64,000 nucleotides of DNA, taken from NCBI GenBank assembly GCA_037974335.1, contig CM075760.1, forward strand, positions 7,561,432 to 7,625,431. Direction: 5' to 3'. Below the pieces are notes generated by a model. It was not told the DNA's origin. It was given only the letters and a program-made list of their open reading frames with translations, and made no database searches. The DNA comes from Prionace glauca (lineage: Eukaryota > Chordata > Chondrichthyes > Carcharhiniformes > Carcharhinidae). This document shows positions 11,041 to 21,489 of the stretch, in pieces. How positions within the stretch are numbered: the stretch's first letter is position 1; every line of letters begins with the position of its first letter. Made by a program: the position numbers and the translations under genes.

Positions 11041-11960
11041 TACAATATAAACGTGGATATGGACAATTGCATAAATAAGATTGCATCGACTTTGATACAA
11101 ACAGAGAGAGATCTAAATTAATATAAACAGAGACAATGTCTCGTTTAATATAAACAGAAACATGGTGACATATCATATAAGCAGGGGCAGCGTCTAATGT
11201 AGTACAGACAGATAATATATCCAATTTATTATGTGCAAAGACAGACAACATAACATTCTACATGCAAGATAGAATGAGTTAGGGTCCAGTGGAAAATAAA
11301 CGAAGGCATGGCTCATAATACGAGCTGACACAGGGTAAATTTACTGTAATATAAAGATAATGGTTCAATCCCCATGAAATTTGTAAAGACGGCCGACTCT
11401 CCCATCAAAATCTTACAGGACAGGAGTAACATGGGGTTCGCTGCAGAATGCAAAGTCCCCTCTGTACTGGCAAATTAATAACTCCTAAATCAGGAATAGC
11501 ATGAGTGAGATGCAAAGAGAATCTCCCTCTAAACTATCCAATTCAAACGTTCTTACAACATTATACTGTCTATAAACAGAGTGAAACTCCGTCTATAAAT
11601 CTGTTCAAACAAAATTAAGACAGAAAGAGCATGGACACTCTTCTATGTAAAAACTCTCCTGCACTCTTCCTTCCGAGATCCAGGAGGCAGGTTTAAATTA
11701 GTGTTAGGTATAGGGGAAAGAGCCGTCCACACAGTTCCACAAAACACACCCAGGCTAGGTACAGCAGAGATTCGATACGGATTAAATCTTCCCTGACAAA
11801 GATATATCAACCATTCATAAACCAGGAACAATGAGTTCAGACGCAGAGTAAATACTCCTCTACTCTGTCCAGTCAAATACTCCAAGGACAGGGACAACAC
11901 CGGCTAAATATAGGGAAAGATTCCACATTGAATCCTTATCACCAGGTGGAACCGAGGTTA
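11040..11960 (+). repeat. Diverged minisatellite blocks
   Basis: Bases 11040-11250 contain repeated 'atataaacagagaca'-like units of about 30-40 bp, and the same family reappears at 34380-34520. Bases 11390-11960 contain repeats of roughly 80 bp around 'cctctactctgtccagtcaa' and 'ggacagggacaacacc'. Similar tandem arrays are common in elasmobranch genomes. No coding potential is supported. Confidence 0.5.
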
Positions 11961-12104
11961 GGTGCAGAAGAAAATGTTTCAAGCATTTCAAGATCATTGA
12001 TTTCTCAAGAGATCTTTTAGAGTAAATCTCAGTCATGGATTCCAATTTATTGAATTATATTCTGTTAGAAACCTGTACCTGTGGCTGAGAGAATACATTG
12101 GGAA

Positions 12105-12190
12105 AACATTGATTTTATCGAGCCCGGGGCAGGCTCGAGGGGCTAGATGGCCTACTCCTGCTCCCATTTCTTACGTTCTTATGTTCTTTT
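12105..12190 (+). mobile_element. CR1-type LINE, extreme 3' end
   Basis: This short copy of the CR1 3' end keeps 'ggcaggctcgaggggctaga', then 'tggcctactcctgctcc' and the terminal 'ttacgttcttatgttct'. It is heavily 5'-truncated, as is usual for this family. Bases 12190-12940 hold no recognised feature except an isolated octamer ATTTGCAT at 12427-12434. Confidence 0.8.
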
Positions 12191-12944
12191 GCTGTGGAGT
12201 GAAGACGATGAACCATCGTGGAGAGACAAGACGCAGAACCAGACAGGAGAAAGACAGAGAAAGAGATGAAACACAGGAGATGTTCTGTGTTTTCTGTGTC
12301 ATTACATTTCGGGATCAGAGGGATTATTTCCTAATTCTGAACATAGATATCATCATGATATTTTTCCTCACATAACTGATGAATAAATAATGTTGAAAAA
12401 CAACCATTACTGAAATCCGTTGATTGATTTGCATGGTTGTCTCTATTTCTGTGTTGTGTTGGTGGGGAAATATTTGTTGTGTTTTTGTCAGTCAACAATC
12501 TCATTTGGAATTACTATTCTTGTATTTATTTACATAAATACCTCACTGTTTACAATGAAATGTTCATGACAGAAAAACCAGATAAACCGTCACTTATTGA
12601 TCAGTTTCAACTCAAAATAGCGATTTATTTTAAGAATTTTAACAGTTGGTTCAATATGAATAAAACTTTTTGAACATTCATAACTCCGGCTTGTACTTAA
12701 CTACAATAAAATAAGACATTTCATTTCAGAATTAGTTCTGAAAGTTCTGATGTCACAATTAATAAAGCATCTGTGAACAGGCAGTTATTCCACTGAACGT
12801 TAATCTGATTGAGGATTTAATCTGTTTAAACTAGACAAGTTAAATAAATAAAACAGATCTGATGTCTGAAATATTCCTCCACAAATAGTGATCACACTCA
12901 CACGAGGGAAGAATAAAAAATGTGGTTATCACGAAGAGATACAA

Positions 12945-13430
12945 TTGTTTTTGCTCCCTCACAGGCGACAGGGAAGCGGGTTCGATTCTAACATTGGGTG
13001 ACTGTGTGTGGTTTTCACATTCTATCCATATCCATGTGAGTTTCCTCCCAGTGCTCCAGTTTCCTTCCACAGTCCCAGGATGTGCAGGTTAGGTGGATTG
13101 GCTGTGATAAATTGCCCCTTCGCGCCCAATGATGTGCAAAGTAGAATCATAGAATCCCTACAGTGCAGAAGTAGAGCATTTGGTTCATCAAGTCTGCTAT
13201 CCGGCAGAGCATCCTTCCCAGGCCCAATGTAAATTGTCTATGCTAAATTTCCTGTTAGTGTCCAATAATGTGTAGGTTCGGGGGATTAGCCTGTGAATAT
13301 GTGTGGTTGCCGGGATCGGATGAAAGCTTGCCTAGGTAGGATGCTCTGCTGGAGAGCCGCTGCAGAGTTATTGGACCGAATGACCATGTTGAACTGTAGG
13401 GATTCTATGATTTTATGCTTCTATGATCAG
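12945..13430 (+). mobile_element. tRNA-derived SINE, nested copies
   Basis: The block carries the SINE's conserved middle (a cctcccagtgctccagtttc stretch, then cttccacagtcccaggatgt) and ends near 'gggattctatgattttatgc'. A second head-like piece in reverse orientation at about 13143-13230 carries 'tagaatccctacagtgcaga', suggesting one SINE inserted into another. Bases 13440-14100 otherwise hold only a short repeat tail near 13800-13870. Confidence 0.7.
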
Positions 13431-14109
13431 GCAGAGCAGTGATTATATTCACATTAATCTCAGCGATTCCAAAGTATTACAAATTATGGGGGAATTTGAA
13501 TGTATAGAACATTTTACCCGACCTCATGTCGCCCCAAAGTTATTAAAACTCACTGAGGTACCTTTGCTGAATTTACTCGCTGTTCTCATGTTGTAACTAA
13601 CCAGGTAAGTTACGTACCACAAACTCCCACAAACCCGGTTGTGATAAATGGCCAACAAATTTGCGATTTTATTTGACAAATGAGGTTTTGGGTCGGACAT
13701 TGGACAGGACAGATTTGCTGTTCATAATTATATCAAGAGATTTGACATCCTGGCATTGATGTTAAATACGAATCTGGTTCTCTCTCTCTCTGATGATACC
13801 CATTGAGATGCTGAGGAGCACTGTTGCTGTTTTAGTTTTAGATTTCCGGAATCTGCAGCAATTTGCACTGATTTTATTGAATCTCTGGATGCGAGCGTCA
13901 CTGACAAAGTTAACATTAATTGGTGATTGTGAACCATCTTGCTGAAACCTGCCCTCTGGATGGGTGACTTTCCACTGCAGGTTTCATACAACTGGGTGGC
14001 TTTCTCGGATATTTCAGTGGTGGTGAAGGGTTATTTTCATCACATGGAACTGGAGTCTGTGTAGGACAGACAGGGGAAAGATAGGAATACTCGGTTTATA
14101 GTTATTTGC

Positions 14110-14540
14110 AAAGAGAAGATGTTGTTTGAAGTATAAAAACAATTCTGTGGATTCTGGAATTCAAACCCAAAGAGAAAATGCTGGAAAATCTCAGCAGGCC
14201 TGGCAATGTTTGTAAGGAGAGGGAACAGCTGACGTTTCGAGTCCAGATGTCCCGAGACTGTCCAGCAATTTCTCTTCACGTTGTTTTAAGTGTCTTTGGG
14301 TGGAATAAATTGATTCTGAATCTCTGGGGCGGAGGAATTGTGGGTTGATCCAAGACTATCAAACTGAAGGAGAGACTATAAACCCTATCAGGGACTGGTC
14401 GGACCCAGACCATCCAGTTGCTGCCCATATTGAACACTTTGTCTTTACAGCTCAGTCTCAGGGAGCCTCAGGGATGCCCGGTTTCTGCCTCTGGCTGAGT
14501 CAACACAACCTCCGATTCGACACTTTAAACAAAAGCTATG
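14110..14540 (-). pseudogene. VH pseudogene, broken
   Basis: On the minus strand from 14540 down the sequence follows the working V exon: LTQPEAETG at the start, then, after a frame change, GSLRLSCKDKVFNMGSNWM matching framework 1, the first Cys and CDR1, and later a piece equal to framework 3 (14111-14131 and 14280-14300). Framework 2 is scrambled, and the region encoding YYC, with its recombination signal, is missing. A repeat at 14132-14279 splits framework 3 and is flanked by 11-bp direct repeats (gttgtttgaag and gttgttttaag), a target-site duplication. No D or J was found beside it. It is an old duplicate of the V at 5925-6229 and not functional. Confidence 0.88.
14132..14279 (-). mobile_element. 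Short repeat inserted in the VH pseudogene
   Basis: The 148-bp insert carries 'tgctggaaaatctcagcagg' and 'gctgacgtttcgagtcc', the reverse orientation of the repeat tail at 9775-9870. It is bounded by an 11-bp imperfect target-site duplication, so it entered after the V duplication. Confidence 0.8.
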
Positions 14541-14940
14541 AAAAGAAAACGCAACTCACCCCGGACACACTCTCTCACCTTTTTCCATCAGGGACTAGGT
14601 AAAAACAAATTCTGAGGAGATTACAAACCGACTCAGAAACTATTTCTTTACAGCTGCAATCAGATTTTTGAATGGATCTACCTCGCATTAAATTGATATT
14701 TTTCTAGACCCGAGCTATGACTGCAACATAATATTCTTCACTCTCTCCCTTCCTTCTCTATGCACGGTATGCTCCGTCTGTATAGTGCGCAAGACTGTGT
14801 ACGAATGTGTGTGGTAATAATAAATCAAATAAAATATATCAAAAAACACCGAGGATTATTCCCAGTGAATTGATTGCTGACACTGGAATATTCAAGAGAC
14901 AGACTAGCACTGAGGCAGAAAGAGTGAGATCCATTGGAAC
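14541..14940 (-). pseudogene. Leader-intron remnant of the VH pseudogene with an insertion
   Basis: Bases 14844-14935 match the leader-V intron of the working gene (6243-6336), for example 'aattgattgctgacactgga'. Between this and the exon remnant lies about 290 bp of unrelated sequence ending 'gtggtaataataaatc', likely a transposed piece. The leader exon itself was not found. Confidence 0.75.
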
Positions 14941-15279
14941 GTCTCAGCTAGATCAAAAGGTGAAATTATATTTGAGCCTCTGTTATAGAGAGAAAAACAA
15001 TTTGATTGTAAATCGAGTCCCTTAATTCTGCACCCCCTTTCACAAGAGAATAGAGGTAAGATGACATTACCTTATCAGAGTAAAAACGTCAGTCTGATTT
15101 GCACATTGCAGCATAAATATAATCCATTTGAACAATTATTATCGATTTATGTAACTAATTGCTGGGATGATTTTATTTCAGGTGTGGGTAGCCGTCACTG
15201 TAATTTGGGACTGGATACAAGAAGGAGGGAAGAAATGGCCTCATGTTATCAATCGGCAATTAATGCACAAACTTAACTA

Positions 15280-15540
15280 ATGTTCTCAGGACCCGACTTC
15301 GAATCCCACCACCACAGATGGTGGGATTTAAATTCAGTTAAAAAAAAGCATCTGGAAATAAGAATCCACTTATGGTCATGATATCATTGTCGATTGTGTA
15401 AAACCCTACCTGCTTCACTAATGTGTTTTAGAGAAGGGAATCTGCCGTCCTTACCTGGTCTGACCTATGTGTGATCCAAGAGCCACAGCAATGTGATTGG
15501 CTCTCACTGCCCTCGGACAAGAAGTAGGCAATAAATTCTG
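15280..15540 (+). mobile_element. SINE, family 2
   Basis: It carries the landmarks 'atggtgggatttaaattcag', 'catgatatcattgtcgattg' and 'ctgccgtccttacctggtct'. A related copy, more decayed, lies in the CH2-CH3 intron at 56780-57090. Its A and B box origin cannot be fixed by eye. Confidence 0.65.
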
Positions 15541-15544
15541 ATCA

Positions 15545-15880
15545 GTCAAAGGTGCCCATGTCCATAGAATCATTACAGAGCAGAAGAAGGCCTTTTGGCC
15601 TATCAGGCCCAAACCCGCAACATTCCCACCTCAGTCTATCCCCATCACCCCACGTATATTCCCTGCTAATTCTCCTGACACGATTGGACAATTCATCATC
15701 GTGGATCAACCTAAGCGGCATATCCTTGAACAATGTGAGTAAATGAGAAAGCAATTGGAGAATATGCAGACTCCACACAGACAGACCCAAACCGGGAGTT
15801 GAACCCGGGTCCCTGGCGCTTTGAGGCAGAAACCCTAACATATATGCCACTGTGACATCCACAAATTAATTCAAAAAGGA
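15545..15880 (-). mobile_element. tRNA-derived SINE, reverse
   Basis: Read on the minus strand, its tRNA-like head is at about 15780-15860 ('cgggttcaactcccggtttg' form) and its body ends with 'gattctatggacatg'. It interrupts the duplicated V flank. Confidence 0.7.
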
Positions 15881-17431
15881 CAATCCTCATGTGATGCAAT
15901 ATTATACGTTAGATTTCCCCAACGGCTCCTTTACCCTGTGAAAATTAACACTGAAAGAAAACTGGTGGACTTATAATTAATTGAGCTGACAGGGAAACAT
16001 GACATCGACATCAACCTTTGACAGAGAATTTATAGAATCCGAATGGACACGGTGATCAGGAAAGTTCTTTGTCAACATCCAAATCACTGCTGCTCATTTT
16101 ATTGGCCACCGGCTGTAGAACATTCACTGGTAGTGGGAACTCAGGATATTAGGATTTTGTGGATATTGCACAATATCACAAAAATAAATGTTTTGTCTTC
16201 CACTAAACCAGGCCGTTTCTTCACTCATTGGCAGCTATGAGAGCGACTGTTAAATAATCGAAATCAGATTGTGCTGGAAAACAGAACATGGTGCTGATCA
16301 GGGATAAGAGAGGTTGTCTTTTTAAAGAGGTGCAGAACGCTTAGAATATTCCAGGTATTCGCGCTTTTCAAGACAATTTTTGATTTTAATTTACTTTTAA
16401 TTATTTTCATTTTGGGGCCATTGCACTGATCTCATTGGACTGAGGGGGTGGGGAGGTCAAATCTCTTCCTTGCAGATCATGAAGTTACTCACAAAGTGGC
16501 TTTAATTGTTGGAAGGACATTTATTTGGAAGTTATACAAATGAAATAGCATCTGGCCAATTTACTCGTTCCCCATACTGTTTAATCACAGTGCAGCCCTT
16601 TAAAATATTTTCTAGGAAGGAATACCATTTAAAAACCTGTCTTTATTATGGGAATCAAGCATTTATTGTATAACTGGATAAGTCCCATTTTATCCTTACA
16701 TATTCGCGCTAATCTGTCCCACGCAGTATTTGGCAGCGGTCCAACCTGCTGCCAACTACCCCAAGATATTTACAGGAAGCATCTGACGGTGTTTGTTCAG
16801 TAAGTCAAAGATCTGTTTCCTCAGTACTGAATAGTTGGCTGCAAGCCAACTTCAAACTCTTAGCATTGTCAATAGAGCCTATTTATAAACAAATCTGCCC
16901 AGCAACAACTCGAGGCAACTTAATTATTATTTTTTAAAGCTGTAAACCTACATAAATGCTTCCCATTTCATTGGAAAAGAAAGCTACCCAGATTCTCTGG
17001 CACCTTGTTAGTAACAATGATGATCTCTCCAACCCAACAATACACTGTGATGGATGGATAGAAATAAATACAGGCAGATTGTGAGAGTTGATTCAGAGAG
17101 GTGATATATCTTATACTGCATAAATATGTAGGCTGGTGTTTTATTTCACTTTATTCTTCCACGGGACGTGGGGGGCCCTGGAAAGAACAACATTTATTTC
17201 CGGTATTTAATTCCTTTTCAGCTGAGTGGTGTGGTATTGCCCAGTTATATATATGGCGGTCCATCTTGAGTTACACCCTGCTGAGACCAAGTAGGGATGG
17301 TACATGTCCTTCACTGGGGAATCAGAGGGTTATCTCGTCGCTATCAGTATGAATCAAAATTTATTGATTGAATTCAAATTCCACCTGCTGCCATGGTCGG
17401 ATTTAATCTCAATTTAATTTAATTTAATTCC

Positions 17432-17975
17432 AGAGATTCACCACCCTTTGAGTGCAGAAGTTGCTCCTCAACTCCATTCTAAACTGCCGCCCTCCCCCTT
17501 ATCCTGAGGCTGTGCCCGCTTGTCCTGCTGTCCTTTCTGAGCGGGAAGAATCTCTCTACCTCTACCCTATCCATCCCCTTCATTATCTTATGCGTCTCTA
17601 TAAGATCCCCCCTCATCCTTCTAAATTCCAACGAGTACAGACCCAGTCTATTCAGCCTCTCTTCAAAGTTCAACCCCCTCATCTCTGGTATCAGCCTAGT
17701 GAACCTCCTCTGCATTCCCTCCAAGGCCAAAATATCCTTCCACAAGTGCGGCGACCAAAACTGCACACAGTACTCCAGCTGCTGCCTCACCAGTGCCCTG
17801 TACAGTTGCAGCAAGACCTCCCCGCTTTTATATCCTATCTCCATCGCTATAATGGCCAGCATCCCATTCGCCTTCCTGATCACCTGCTGCACCTGCAGAC
17901 TGGGTTTTTGCGACTCATGCACAAGGACCCCCAGGTCCGTCTGCACTATAGCATGCTGCAGCTTTTCCCCCTAGA
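17432..17975 (-). mobile_element. CR1-type LINE, 3' part, reverse
   Basis: The minus frame reads through 155 codons of the CR1 C-terminal region: SLQVQQVIRKANGMLAIIAM, LYRALVRQQLEYCVQFWSPH, LEGMQRRFTRLIPEMRGLNF and FRRMRGDLIETHKIMKGMDR. The start codon is only a chance ATG. It is 5'-truncated and lacks the 3' tail here. Confidence 0.9.
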
Positions 17976-18229
17976 AATAGTAATCCCTCCCACTATTATT
18001 TATTTTTGAGAATTTATTTATTTTTATTTATTTCTTTTTGTGAATTTTTACTATTTATTTTTGTGAATGGAGAATTATTGGTAATATTGGCGTCAGGCGA
18101 TGACCATCTCCAAAAACGGGGAATCTGACCGTTGCCCCTTGTCACTCAATGATATTGCAGCACTGAATCAACAACTAACAACATCTTCGAGGTTACCATT
18201 GGCTAATCGCTGTGTTAGCTGGGTATATA

Positions 18230-18475
18230 CATAGAACATAGAACATAGAACAGCGCAGAACAGGCCCTTCGGCCCACGATGTTGCGCCGACCAGTTACAA
18301 AACAATGACCCACTAGCCTAAACCAATCCCTTTTCATCCATAAACCTATCCACAGATCTTTTAAACGCCCCCAAACTAGGTGCATTTACAACCGCAGCTG
18401 GCAGGGCATTCCAGTCCCTCACCACCCTCTGGGTAAAGAACCTACCCCTGACATCTGTCCTATAACTACCCAGTT
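18230..18475 (-). mobile_element. CR1-like LINE 3' end, second subfamily
   Basis: It begins in plus orientation with 'acatagaacatagaacatag' and 'caggcccttcggcccacgat', the reverse of a LINE 3' tail. It continues through 'cctatccacagatcttttaa' and 'ggcattccagtccctcacca'. A forward copy lies between CH1 and CH2 at 57608-57880. Confidence 0.8.
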
Positions 18476-18489
18476 ACATGCTCCAGCTG

Positions 18490-19050
18490 GAATATCAACT
18501 CAGCCTGCTGTGAGTAACCCACCCCCTAACTCCCCAAACCTGTGCACCACCTGCACGACACATATTAGGGGACAAAAATTGTTCTCTCCACTTACTTGAA
18601 TAGATACAGTTCAAACAACATTCAAAAATCTTCATCCCATTCAGGCCAAAGCAACCGGCTTGACAGGAATAACATTTGCAAATGCTCACTCCCTGCACCA
18701 CACAGAGCATCATTATGTACCATCTACAAGTTTCACTTCCGAACCTCACCAAGGCTCCTTAGGCAGCCACACGGTGGGTTGCCATCTGCAAGGACAGGGG
18801 TAACAGTTACCAGGGAATACCACCTATAAATTCCCCTCCAAGTCAGTCATATACCTGATGTAGAAATGTATCATCCTTCCATCACTGTCACGGGACCGAG
18901 ATCCTAGAACTCCCTGTGTAACAGGACCGTATGGGTATCTACACCACAGGATCTGCAGCATTTCAGGAAGGTAGCTTACCACCAGTTTACTAAAGGCAAT
19001 GAGGAATAGGCAACAAATACTGACTAGGCCAGCAACGCCCATATCCCTTA
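18490..19050 (+). mobile_element. LINE 3' end, forward (same family as 480-810)
   Basis: It runs from 'atgctccagctggaatatca' to 'tactgactaggccagcaacg' and contains a 'ctaaaggcaatgaggaatag' tail. It aligns with 480-810 and 9955-10175 but is longer. No intact reading frame is present. Confidence 0.65.
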
Positions 19051-19399
19051 AACTAAAACATCAACATATCAATGTTTATGAATGGATGATAACTAATGAA
19101 CACAATTGGTCATCTTTGTAAATGTTTGGCAATTGATGAAAATAAATATCAACTTTCTGAACATTTATGACCTTCTTTTTCTCTGCCAGAAGATAAGTTC
19201 CATTCCACAGGAGATTCATGATTCAGAAACATCACACTATCCGAAGACAAGGCGGATAGAAGAGATGGCAACATCTGTAGGTGTGTCTCAATCATAACAT
19301 TACGGGACAGGCCTTTGATAGGATGACAATTTTGTTACTCATCTGCTTGAAGACCGGGATTAAGCTGAAGCGCAGTGTTTTGTTTGTGTTGGGGTGATG

Positions 19400-19525
19400 G
19401 GTATCACCATGTATGGGTATGGGAACGTATGGGTATGGTATGTATAGAGATATGTATAGAGATATAGAGATATGTATAGAGATATGATATGTATAGAGAT
19501 ATACATATCATACCCATACATTGGT
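19400..19525. repeat. Hairpin-forming simple repeat
   Basis: Repeats of TATGGGTATG and GTATAGAGATAT are followed by the inverse, ending CATACCCATACA. The left 'tgtatgggtatg' (about 19411) and right 'catacccataca' (about 19510) can pair over a roughly 80-base AT-rich loop. Confidence 0.6.
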
Positions 19526-19620
19526 GGATCTCAGTAAGACATTCGACACTAACATCAGGTCAGAGACTACAACATTTGGGGGAACTAAGCTCTCCATCAA
19601 AAAATTCTCGGTCTCTTTTA

Positions 19621-20330
19621 AGAACATAAGAACATAAGAACATAAGAACATAAGAACATAAGAAATAGGAGCAGGAGTAGGCCATCTGGCCCTTCGAGCC
19701 TGCCCCGCCATTCAATAAGATCATGGCTGATCTGTCGTGACTCAGCTCCACCTTCCCGCCCTCTCCCCATAACCCTTAATCCCTTCTCTTATCAAAAACC
19801 CATCAACCCGTTTCTTAAAAATATTTAGCGAGGCAGCCTCCACCACTTCAACGGGCAGAGAATTCCAGAGATTCACCACCCTTTGAGTGAAGAAGTTCCT
19901 CCTCAACTCTGTTCTAAACCGCCCCCCCTTTATCTTGAGGCTGTGCCCCCTAGTCCTACTGTCTTTTTTGAGCGGGAACAGTCTCTCCACCTCTATCCTA
20001 TCCATCCCATTCATCATCTTATACGTCTCAATGAGATCTCCCCTCATTCTTCTAAACTCTAACGAGTACAAGCCTAGTTTATTCAGCCTCTCCTCATAGC
20101 TCAATCCCCTCAACTCCGGTATCAGCCGAGTAAACCTCCTCTGCACTCCCTCCAGGGCCAAAACATCCTTGCGCAGGTGCGGCGCCCAAAACTGCACACA
20201 GTACTCCAGCTGCGGCCTCACCAATGCCCTATACAGCTGCAGCAAGACCTCCCTACTTTTATATTCAATCCCCTTCGCTATGAAGGCCAGCATCCCATTC
20301 GCCTTCCTGACCACCTGCTGCACCTGCAAG
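19621..20330 (-). mobile_element. CR1-type LINE, 3' part with (TTCTTATG)n tail
   Basis: This is the best 3' fragment in the window. Its minus frame from 20329 to 19742 is open for 195 codons and reads MQVQQVVRKANGMLAFIAK, LYRALVRPQLEYCVQFWAPH, LEGVQRRFTRLIPELRGLSY, LRRNFFTQRVVNLWNSLPVE and AASLNIFKKRVDGFLI. It ends in five 'aagaacat' units in plus orientation, the CR1 terminal repeat. The open frame suggests a fairly young copy. Confidence 0.93.
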
Positions 20331-20479
20331 CTATGACACAGAAAAGGACAATTTACAAAACAACTGATAGCCTCATGGACAACACTTAGGGTTGAATCAA
20401 CCTCTCAAAAATTGTCCTCCTCAGTCATCAACAAATGTGAACTATGAAAAAAAGACACCAAACTAAAATGAATAGAACA

Positions 20480-20800
20480 AAGATCAAACAACAACACAGC
20501 ACGGGAAACAGGCCCTTCGGCCCAACGAGCCCGCGCCGCCATCTTAACAATGTGTTTTTCCTCCTCCACCCTTGACCCGTGTCTATGCTTATGGTACCCC
20601 CATTGGAAACCAGATTAAGAGGAGAATAATTTAGGGACAATTTGTTGCACCAGTCAGCCTAATAACACTTCTTTGGGGTGTGGGAGGAAATCAGAGCACC
20701 CAGAGGAAACCCACGCAACCACAGGGAGAATGTGCATGCCCCTCGTTAGACAACGAGGTGGACCGACACCCCTGTGGAGTGAAAGAGAAAAACATCAACA
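20480..20800 (-). mobile_element. tRNA-derived SINE body, reverse
   Basis: In plus orientation it shows 'caggcccttcggcccaacga', 'ggggtgtgggaggaaatcag' and 'gaggaaacccacgcaaccac', the standard SINE body reversed. Its right part (20640-20900) is repeated at 21165-21590 together with adjoining LINE sequence, so a local duplication took place. Confidence 0.75.
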
Positions 20801-20839
20801 CATGTAGCATTAGATTTCCAGTCACATCCCCAGGCTCTG

Positions 20840-21150
20840 ATCCATATTTAAAACAGTCTCCTGTGACTCTCCATCCATATTTTCCTCATGTATCTATCAA
20901 AGTAAACCTTAAACAATTCCAGCGTGCCTGCCTCCACCACCTTACTTGGCAGTGCATTCCATACCCCCACGACCCTCTGCGTGAAAAACCTCCCTCTAGC
21001 ATCCAAATTATACCTCTCCCCCCTCACCTTAAGCCCGTGGCCTCTCGTGATATTTGTCTCCAATCTAAGAAAAAGCCTGCCACTCTTTACTCTGTCTATA
21101 CCCTTCATTATTTTATACACCTCTATTAGATCCCCCCTCAATATCAATAG
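20840..21150 (-). mobile_element. CR1-type LINE 3' part, third subfamily
   Basis: The minus frame of 99 codons reads LRGDLIEVYKIMKGIDRVKS, RFFTQRVVGVWNALPSKVVE and ELFKVYFDRYM, the LINE C-terminus. A second 3' end of the same subfamily starts at about 21490. Confidence 0.85.
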
Positions 21151-21159
21151 TGTAGGGTC

Positions 21160-21430
21160 AATATTTTACACCAATCAGCCTAAGAGCTCATCTTTGGGGT
21201 GTGGGAGGAAACCGGAGCGCCCGGAGGAAACCCACGCATCCACAGGGAGAATGTGCAAACTCCCACAGACACAGGCCCAAATCCATGTATCTGCACAGCC
21301 AGCAGTGCTAGTCACTGAGCTGTTGCGGCGCCCATCTACCGGTCCAGGATCAAGCACACACACCGACACGAAGTACTAGGCCACTCCCGGAACCTCCAAG
21401 AGCAGCCCATGCACAACCCACCGTGTGCAT
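21160..21430 (-). mobile_element. tRNA-derived SINE, reverse, duplicated segment
   Basis: It carries 'tttggggtgtgggaggaaac' then 'cggagcgcccggaggaaacc', and pairs with 20640-20790 in a local direct duplication whose flank includes 'gcatgcccctcgtt'. Confidence 0.75.
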
Positions 21431-21489
21431 GCCCCTCGTTGACAACAAGGTGGACCGACACATGTGGATTAAAAGAGACAAAACACGAA

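Larger units (their letters stand above)
15098..17410 (-). repeat. Second copy of the V upstream flank, interrupted by SINEs
   Basis: Bases 15098-15230 and 15890-17100 are collinear with 6840-7860. Two repeats interrupt the block: 15280-15540, a SINE with a tRNA-like 'cgaatcccaccaccacagat' start, and 15545-15880, a reversed tRNA-SINE. Bases 17140-17410 correspond to 7890-8200. No gene is supported. Confidence 0.75.

Noticed and set aside
17452-18009. 185-codon frame on the plus strand
   Set aside because: It is the complement of the CR1 C-terminal region, whose real frame is on the minus strand.
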